Assembly: GCA_900551145.1 (NCBI GenBank)
Contig: URUQ01000014.1
Span: 1-16,217 of the forward strand
DNA length: 16,217 nt
Source: an uncultured Eubacteriales bacterium
GTDB taxonomy: Bacteria > Bacillota > Clostridia > Christensenellales > CAG-917
Direction: 5' to 3'
Shown here: one piece after another, positions 1 through 5,213 of the stretch
Position numbering within the stretch: the first letter of the stretch is position 1
How the letters are laid out: the number at the start of each line of letters is the position of its first letter
The notes under the pieces: generated by a model
What the model saw: the letters and a program-made list of their open reading frames with translations, nothing else
Databases searched by the model: none
Told to the model about the DNA's origin: nothing
Translations under genes and position numbers: made by a program

Positions 1-16
1 TGTGTATAAGAGACAG
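1..16. other. Tn5/Nextera mosaic-end adapter remnant (sequencing artefact)
   Basis: The first 16 bases, TGTGTATAAGAGACAG, are identical to the 3' part of the 19-bp Tn5 mosaic end used in Nextera tagmentation libraries. They sit exactly at the window edge, as untrimmed adapter does. Translated in the frame of the following gene they give the VYKRQ/MYKRQ peptide known as an adapter signature in metagenomic proteins. Native DNA probably begins at base 17. Confidence 0.93.
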
Positions 17-268
17 ATAGAATATATTGAAAGCGCGCAAAAATTCGACGATATCGATAAAGTCGACGTCGAATATCTTTGCGACAAAGACGTGCGCAAT
101 GAGACGATTATGCTCTCTCTCCGCACGACTAGGGGCGTTGAAAGCAATCTTTTGACGATTCCCGACAACTTGAAAAACTTTTTTGAAGAGGCAGACGGGT
201 TTACATGGCTAAACGCAAGGGGGATGGCTGTGATGAATTCGATACTCGCCGAAATATTGGATATATAA
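17..268 (+). CDS. hemW: HemW-like radical SAM protein, C-terminal fragment (5' truncated)
   Basis: Only about 83 C-terminal residues are present; the gene is cut by the contig end and its apparent first codons are adapter. The fragment matches the HemN_C-type domain that closes HemW (heme chaperone, formerly called coproporphyrinogen III oxidase-like). Seen are the segment ETIMLSLRTTRGVE and the ending WLNARGMAVMNSILAEIL, which resembles the family pattern of 'T-x-R-G' followed by a final helix. The radical SAM CxxxCxxC core lies outside the window and cannot be checked. HemW is a cytosolic Fe-S/heme-binding protein proposed to deliver heme; in Bacillota it often sits near lepA-hrcA-grpE-dnaK, but those genes are not in view. 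The frame ends at a TAA at 266-268. HemN or another HemN_C protein cannot be excluded from the tail alone. Confidence 0.78.
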   Translation: MEYIESAQKFDDIDKVDVEYLCDKDVRNETIMLSLRTTRGVESNLLTIPDNLKNFFEEADGFTWLNARGMAVMNSILAEILDI

Positions 269-333
269 TTGTGCGACACAATAGTTTGCTTTCGTGCACG
301 CATAAGTTTATATTTATATTTAGGTAAATATGA

Positions 334-362
334 TTGTCAATTCAAAAATTGTTTGATATACT
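334..362 (+). promoter_or_regulatory. sigma-A-type promoter of prs
   Basis: TTGTCA (334-339), a 17-base spacer, then TATACT (357-362). Both boxes are 5/6 matches to consensus with ideal spacing. Transcription would start near 369, giving a leader of only about 16 nt that begins just before the SD GGAGG (374-378). Confidence 0.7.
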
Positions 363-384
363 TTCATTATCTCGGAGGACACAA

Positions 385-1533
385 ATGATACCGGACTTTT
401 CTGTTTACGGGGAAACCCCCAGCGCACCTATTGCTCTTATCGCAACACCGGGTGCGGAAGAACTTGCAACCCTCATAGACAAAAGACTAATCGCGCTGTT
501 TAGCGAATCACATCTCGGCAAAAAACTACACAAAGACACGTTTATCTTGAAGTCGGATTGTCCGCGTTTCACCAACGGTGACGCAAAGGGCATCATCTAT
601 GAGACTGTAAGAGGAAAGGACTTGTATATCATTTGCGACCCGGGCAATCACGGAGTGACCTATTCGTTTTTCGGAAAAGAAATTCCGCTCACACCCGACG
701 AGCATTTTGAGAACCTAAAACGCATAATATCTGCTTGTAACGGCAAGCCACAACGCATAACCGTGGTTATGCCGATGCTTTACGGCGGCCGCCAACACCG
801 TAGAAGCGCAAGAGAGTCGCTTGACTGCGCTCAAATGCTTCAAGAACTTCAAAATATGGGAGTAAGCGACATAATCACGTTTGACGCTCACGATCCGAGG
901 GTGCAGAACGCCGTTCCGCTTATGGGATTTGACAATTACTTTGTACATTATCAAATTCTCAAATGCCTTACGAGGAATTTCCCCGACGTGCGTCTCAACA
1001 AAAACAGCCTTATGGTCATATCTCCCGACGAGGGCGCAATCCCAAGAAACGTGTATTACGCCTCCGTGCTCGGACTCGACCTCGGTATGTTCTACAAACG
1101 TCGTGATTATTCCACGATAATCAATGGTCGCAACCCCATAATCGCGCACGAATATATCGGTTCTTCCGTCGAGGGTATGAATGTGTTCGTAGCGGACGAT
1201 ATGATTGCTACGGGGGATTCGATACTTCACCTTGCCAAAGAAATTAAGGAAAAGGGCGCAAAGAAAGTGTTCCTTGCCGCAACTTTCTCGCTTTTCACGG
1301 AAGGTATCGAAAAATTCAACAAAGCGTATCAAGAAGGCGTATTCGACGCGGTTCTTTCGACAAACCTCACTTATCGCATTCCAGAACTCAAAGATTGCAA
1401 GTGGTTTATCGAAGCGGACTTGTCTAAATACATCTCGTATATAATTGCTGCCGCCAACGTCAACGAATCGGTGTCCAACTTGCTCGATCCGTCTCAAAAG
1501 ATCAGAGAGCTCGTTGCTCGCCTCGGCGAATAA
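385..1533 (+). CDS. prs: Ribose-phosphate pyrophosphokinase (PRPP synthetase), long clostridial-type form
   Basis: Makes 5-phosphoribosyl-1-pyrophosphate from ribose 5-phosphate and ATP in the cytosol, for purine, pyrimidine, His, Trp and NAD synthesis. The 382-residue product has the PRPP synthetase fold signature FDAHDPRVQNAVP (about 166-178), where canonical enzymes have D-x-H-x-x-Q-x-Q-G-F. It also has the flexible-loop basic patch KRRDYS (238-243) and the phosphoribosyl-binding loop VADDMIATGDSI (269-280). It is about 65 residues longer than the usual ~315-residue enzyme, mainly through an N-terminal extension and inserted stretches, so some regulatory contacts may differ. Start chosen at ATG 385: it follows a perfect GGAGG (374-378) with a 6-nt spacer, whereas the upstream TTG in the same frame lies in the -35 box. 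A metallo-hydrolase follows 20 bp downstream, probably co-transcribed. Confidence 0.93.
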   Translation: MIPDFSVYGETPSAPIALIATPGAEELATLIDKRLIALFSESHLGKKLHKDTFILKSDCPRFTNGDAKGIIYETVRGKDLYIICDPGNHGVTYSFFGKEIPLTPDEHFENLKRIISACNGKPQRITVVMPMLYGGRQHRRSARESLDCAQMLQELQNMGVSDIITFDAHDPRVQNAVPLMGFDNYFVHYQILKCLTRNFPDVRLNKNSLMVISPDEGAIPRNVYYASVLGLDLGMFYKRRDYSTIINGRNPIIAHEYIGSSVEGMNVFVADDMIATGDSILHLAKEIKEKGAKKVFLAATFSLFTEGIEKFNKAYQEGVFDAVLSTNLTYRIPELKDCKWFIEADLSKYISYIIAAANVNESVSNLLDPSQKIRELVARLGE

Positions 1534-1553
1534 GGCGCACGAAGGAGTATAAA

Positions 1554-2207
1554 ATGAAAATCACTTGGCTCGGCCATTCCTCGTTCAAACTTGAAGAAAG
1601 CACGGGAACGACGATTGTCACCGACCCTTACCACTCGTACGTTGGCTATGAGATGCCCAAAGTCGACGCTGATATCGTAACCGTGTCCCATGCACACAAT
1701 GATCATTGCTACGTTTCAAAAGTAGGCGGTGATCCCACGGTGCTCAATAGAGCGGGCGCATACGAAATCGGCGGTGTGCATATTCTTGCTCAACGCAGTT
1801 ATCACGACGACAAAAAAGGTGCGTTGCGCGGAGATAATATCATTTTCAAATACCGTATGGACGGCGTGGACGTATGTCATATGGGCGACATCGGTGAAGA
1901 ATGCAATGCTATTTTGGTCGAGTCGCTTATGCCCGTCAACGTTTTGCTTATCCCCGTGGGCGGGAACTATACGATAGACGCCGTGCAAGCAAAGGAATAC
2001 GTTGACCGCATTATGCCCGATGTGGTTATTCCGATGCACTATAAGACCAAAGATTGTGAATTCGACATTGACAAAGTCAACGAATTTCTAGATCTTTTCG
2101 AGGACGAAAACGTCATTTACGCCGATGGTTCTACGGTTGAATTCGACAGAGCCGATTTCAACGGTGAAGAAACCAAGGTTTTGGTTTTAGAAAAATTTAC
2201 GGACTAA
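1554..2207 (+). CDS. UlaG-like metallo-beta-lactamase-fold hydrolase
   Basis: A 217-residue soluble protein of the MBL-fold family close to UlaG/UPF0173, which are metal-dependent hydrolases of sugar-phosphate lactones or unknown esters. It opens with the typical MKITWLGHSSF strand and carries the metal motif SHAHNDH (45-51; H46, H48, D50, H51), an Asp in HMGDIG (D112) and a late His in IPMHYKT (H162). The set of ligands looks complete for a two-metal site. The product has no signal peptide and should be cytosolic. SD AAGGAG (1542-1547) precedes the ATG by 6 nt, and the gene starts 20 bp after prs, so one operon is likely. The substrate cannot be told from sequence; a link to PRPP metabolism is only suggested by position. 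Confidence is high for the fold and low for specific function. Confidence 0.88.
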   Translation: MKITWLGHSSFKLEESTGTTIVTDPYHSYVGYEMPKVDADIVTVSHAHNDHCYVSKVGGDPTVLNRAGAYEIGGVHILAQRSYHDDKKGALRGDNIIFKYRMDGVDVCHMGDIGEECNAILVESLMPVNVLLIPVGGNYTIDAVQAKEYVDRIMPDVVIPMHYKTKDCEFDIDKVNEFLDLFEDENVIYADGSTVEFDRADFNGEETKVLVLEKFTD

Positions 2208-2215
2208 ATTTTAAT

Positions 2216-2242
2216 CGTGCTCACCAAAAAAAGGTGAGCGCG
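2216..2242 (+). other. Hairpin with A7 loop between the hydrolase gene and rho
   Basis: GCTCACC (2219-2225) and GGTGAGC (2233-2239) pair perfectly around a loop of seven A. The stem can be lengthened to 10 bp with one G-T wobble (2216-2242). No T-run follows on either strand, so it is not a textbook intrinsic terminator. It could be a weak terminator for the upstream operon, an mRNA 3'-end stabiliser, or part of a rho leader. Confidence 0.45.
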
Positions 2243-2326
2243 GTAAAACACTTTCAGAAAAAAAATACCGATTTATAACCAATTTCGCGACTATTTCCGA
2301 AAGGGAAAGTCATCAAGGAGTTTTTT

Positions 2327-3892
2327 ATGCAAAGATTTACTAAAAATGAACTTGACGCAAAAAGCATTTTTGAAATGCGTTCGCTCGCAAAAGACGTCGG
2401 TGTCAGTGCACCGACGAAACTTAATAAGGCGGAACTTGTAGATTTGGTCTACAAAATCACCAATGGTGAAATGCAACCGCCCACAGCACCTCGTAGAGGT
2501 CGTCCGAAAAAATCGGAAGAGGGCGCAAAAGTTGTGACGGATCTCGCTACGGAAGCTACAAAAGAGGAAGAAATGGCTCAAAAATCCGCTTCCGAGGACG
2601 ATAGCGAACAATTTTATCAAAAGCCAAAATTTCAACCCGTCGTGTTCCGTCCGACCAACAGTCAATTTCAAAAACCGCAAAACAACCGTCAAAACTACAA
2701 AGAAAACGTACTCAACGAACGTAAAGAATCGATTGACGAGGGCGCGGAACAAGAGAGAGAAGGATATCTCGAAATCAATCCCGACGGATACGGTTTTTTG
2801 CGCGTTAAGAACGGTGAATTCAACGAGATGGACGCTTATGTGTCCGCAATGAAAATAAAACAATACGGATTGCGTAGAGGTGACTACGTAAAGTCTCTTT
2901 GTAAAAAGATACAAGAGGGCAGGCCGTCGGCAGTGGTAAGCGTAACGACTATCAACGGTATCGACGCCGACAAAATCGGCAAACGCCCCAATTTTGACGA
3001 TTTGGTGCCAATTTATCCGGACGAGCGTATAAGACTCGAAGTTTCGCCAAGAGAATACGCAACTCGTTGCATCGACCTCGTATCGCCTATCGGCAAAGGT
3101 CAAAGAGGAATAATCGTATCACCGCCGAAAGCTGGTAAAACTACGCTTTTGAAGATGATTGCAAGCTCTATTGCAAAGAATTATCCCGAAATCGAACTCA
3201 AAGTTTTGCTCATCGACGAGCGTCCAGAGGAAGTTACGGACATGCAACGCTCGATTAAGGGCGAAGTGGTATATTCCACGTTTGACGAGCTTCCAGAGCA
3301 CCACACCAAAACCGCGGAAATGCTTCTTGACAGAGCAAAGCGCCTTGTAGAAATGGGCAAAGACGTCGTTATTTTGCTCGACTCGCTCACAAGACTTGCA
3401 AGAGCGTACAATCTCACCATTCCGCCTACAGGCAGAACACTGTCGGGCGGTATCGATCCCGGTGCTTTGCATAGCCCCAAACGCTTTTTCGGCTCGGCAA
3501 GAAACATAGAAAACGGCGGTTCGCTCACCATCATCGCAACCGCGCTTATCGACACGGGCAGCCGTATGGACGACGTTATTTTTGAAGAATTCAAAGGCAC
3601 GGGCAATATGGAAATTCACCTTGACCGCAGACTCAGTGAAAAACGCATTTTCCCCGCAATCGACCTTGCAAAGAGCGGTACGAGAAAGGAAGAATTGTTG
3701 CTTACTCCTAGCGAACTCGAGGGCACGTGGGGTATCCGCAAGATGCTCTCAAATGCCGACAACACCGAGGCTACGGAAAACCTCATAAATATGATTGTCA
3801 AGACCACGTCCAACAAGGAATTTATCGAGCAACTCAACTTGAATTTGAGAATTTACCAAAAAGAAGGATATACCATCCGCTCGTTGAAGTGA
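2327..3892 (+). CDS. rho: Transcription termination factor Rho with N-terminal insertion
   Basis: Hexameric RNA-dependent ATPase that releases RNA polymerase from untranslated transcripts. Domain order in the 521-residue product: Rho_N helical domain (about 5-47); a low-complexity linker (about 50-143); the cold-shock-like primary RNA-binding domain (about 146-235, with DGYGFLR); and the RecA-like ATPase (about 240-521). The ATPase has Walker A SPPKAGKTT (265-273), Walker B VVILLD (347-352) followed by SLTRLARAYN, and the LSGGIDPGAL and KGTGNMEIHLDR segments, all diagnostic of Rho. It is about 100 residues longer than the 419-residue E. coli protein because of the linker, which contains an AT-hook-like RRGRPKK (56-62) and a Q/N-rich patch (about 95-130). 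SD AAGGAG (2315-2320) is separated from the ATG by six T. A lipoprotein phosphatase gene follows 51 bp downstream and may share the transcript. Confidence 0.97.
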   Translation: MQRFTKNELDAKSIFEMRSLAKDVGVSAPTKLNKAELVDLVYKITNGEMQPPTAPRRGRPKKSEEGAKVVTDLATEATKEEEMAQKSASEDDSEQFYQKPKFQPVVFRPTNSQFQKPQNNRQNYKENVLNERKESIDEGAEQEREGYLEINPDGYGFLRVKNGEFNEMDAYVSAMKIKQYGLRRGDYVKSLCKKIQEGRPSAVVSVTTINGIDADKIGKRPNFDDLVPIYPDERIRLEVSPREYATRCIDLVSPIGKGQRGIIVSPPKAGKTTLLKMIASSIAKNYPEIELKVLLIDERPEEVTDMQRSIKGEVVYSTFDELPEHHTKTAEMLLDRAKRLVEMGKDVVILLDSLTRLARAYNLTIPPTGRTLSGGIDPGALHSPKRFFGSARNIENGGSLTIIATALIDTGSRMDDVIFEEFKGTGNMEIHLDRRLSEKRIFPAIDLAKSGTRKEELLLTPSELEGTWGIRKMLSNADNTEATENLINMIVKTTSNKEFIEQLNLNLRIYQKEGYTIRSLK

Positions 3893-3943
3893 TAGAGACT
3901 TATAACGTATAGGTTGGCAACACATCAAAAAATAAAGGGAATT

Positions 3944-5098
3944 ATGAAGAAAAACAACATTAGAATACTGACAATTGCACTCGTATTTGCACTCGTATCG
4001 TCGTTCTCAATCGTATTTGTCGCTTGCAACGACAACGATAACGGCGGGAATAATCCGCCTCAAGTCGAGTCGTCAATCTACGACGCACTCAAAGGTAGTA
4101 GCGATAGAGTCATTTTGTTTATCGGTGACGGAATGGGTGTAAATCACGTCAAAACAGGTGAAGCCTATTTCGGAAGAACTTTGTTTGAGGGATTCGATCA
4201 AACGGGATTGGTTAATACGTCGTGCAAAGCCGTAAATCAAGCAACCGACAGTGCTGCCGCAGCAAGCGCAATGGCAACGGGCGAGAAGTATTTTAGAGGT
4301 TACGTATCTTATAAGGATAGCAAGAACTTCCAAACCATATCCGAGTACGCAAAGAGCCTTGGCAAAGGCGTAGGCATCGTGACCACCGATACGTTGTCGG
4401 GAGCAACGCCCGCAGCGTTTTCCGCTCATGCAAAAGATAGGGGAGACAAAGCTACGATTATCGATTGTCAAATCAATTCGGACATCGATATTTTTCTCGG
4501 TGCAGGTCTTACGACGTGGGATGGTGATGATGTCAACTATGATATGTATCGCACGCAATTTGAAGAAAAAGGCTATACGTTCTGCGACGCATACAGTGAG
4601 CTCAATCTTGAAAGTTCAAAAGTTATCGGAGCATTCTCTGAAATTGCAAATTACGATTCCACCGACGAAACGCCGACGCTCAAACAACTTTCCGAGTTTG
4701 CGGTTGACTTCCTTGAGGCAAAGTATCCCAAGGGTTACTTTCTTATGATAGAAGGGGCGCATATCGACAAAATGAGTAGCAAAAAAGATATGGACGGTAT
4801 GCTTGCTTATCTTGACGAATTTGACAACGCCGTAGAAGCCGTGAAAGCGCAAATGAGCGGCAAAGACGATTATTCGTTGATACTCACGGCGGACCATGAA
4901 TGCGGTGATTTGCAGTACAACGGTGAGACCAAGGAGCAAATCAACAGCTCAATGTTCCACGCAACGTATCACACCAAAGCCGACGTGTATTATTACACCG
5001 ATTTCAAGCTCAAAAACGGCACGCAATTCGATTTCGTCAAAAACATCGACAACACGGACATCTTCAAAATGTGTTACGCATTGATAAGCAACAAATAA
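3944..5098 (+). CDS. Lipoprotein alkaline phosphatase (PhoA family), one zinc ligand replaced
   Basis: Hydrolyses phosphomonoesters outside the cell. The 384-residue product begins with a lipoprotein signal peptide: basic MKKNNIR, a hydrophobic core, and a lipobox-like FVAC with the lipid Cys at 28. The alkaline phosphatase superfamily core follows: FIGDGMG (metal Asp 62), TDSAAAASA (nucleophile Ser 103), ATPAAFSAH, R166 of KDRGD (phosphate-binding Arg), MIEGAHID (E270, D275), TADHECGDL (D317, H318) and a late His 343. The zinc ligand equivalent to E. coli H331, four residues after D275 (D-x-x-x-H), is Ser 279 here. The position matching E. coli D153 is Gly, so activity or metal use may be altered. 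Start chosen at ATG 3944, which has AAAGGGA just upstream and places the signal peptide at the N terminus; an in-frame TTG at 3914 would add ten polar residues. A strong terminator follows at 5142-5173. Confidence 0.9.
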   Translation: MKKNNIRILTIALVFALVSSFSIVFVACNDNDNGGNNPPQVESSIYDALKGSSDRVILFIGDGMGVNHVKTGEAYFGRTLFEGFDQTGLVNTSCKAVNQATDSAAAASAMATGEKYFRGYVSYKDSKNFQTISEYAKSLGKGVGIVTTDTLSGATPAAFSAHAKDRGDKATIIDCQINSDIDIFLGAGLTTWDGDDVNYDMYRTQFEEKGYTFCDAYSELNLESSKVIGAFSEIANYDSTDETPTLKQLSEFAVDFLEAKYPKGYFLMIEGAHIDKMSSKKDMDGMLAYLDEFDNAVEAVKAQMSGKDDYSLILTADHECGDLQYNGETKEQINSSMFHATYHTKADVYYYTDFKLKNGTQFDFVKNIDNTDIFKMCYALISNK

Positions 5099-5141
5099 GT
5101 TACGACTTCAAGTTGAAAAAGTATAGAATAATTAAGTATTC

Positions 5142-5173
5142 AAAAAGAACTGCGAGATTTCGCAGTTCTTTTT
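5142..5173. terminator. Bidirectional intrinsic terminator between convergent genes
   Basis: A perfect 14-bp stem (5142-5155 with 5160-5173) around the loop GATT, with an A5 run on the left arm and a T5 run on the right arm, works on both strands. It ends the rho/phosphatase transcript on the plus strand and the endonuclease gene, which stops at 5214, on the minus strand. Confidence 0.92.
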
Positions 5174-5213
5174 ATGCCTTATTCAGCTTTATTCATAATT
5201 TGTATTAAATCAC

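Noticed and set aside
268..282. Small inverted repeat ATTGTG-CGA-CACAAT at the hemW stop, as a terminator
   Set aside because: Only six base pairs with a 3-base loop and no T-run; too weak to call.
334..384. Upstream TTG start for prs
   Set aside because: It lies in the predicted -35 box and has no SD; ATG 385 has a perfect GGAGG at 6 nt.
715..1497. Long open frame antisense to prs
   Set aside because: No SD, no recognisable domain; it mirrors a clearly coding frame on the plus strand.
2291..3103. Long open frame antisense to rho
   Set aside because: Composition rich in Phe, His and Cys with no domain; shadow of rho.
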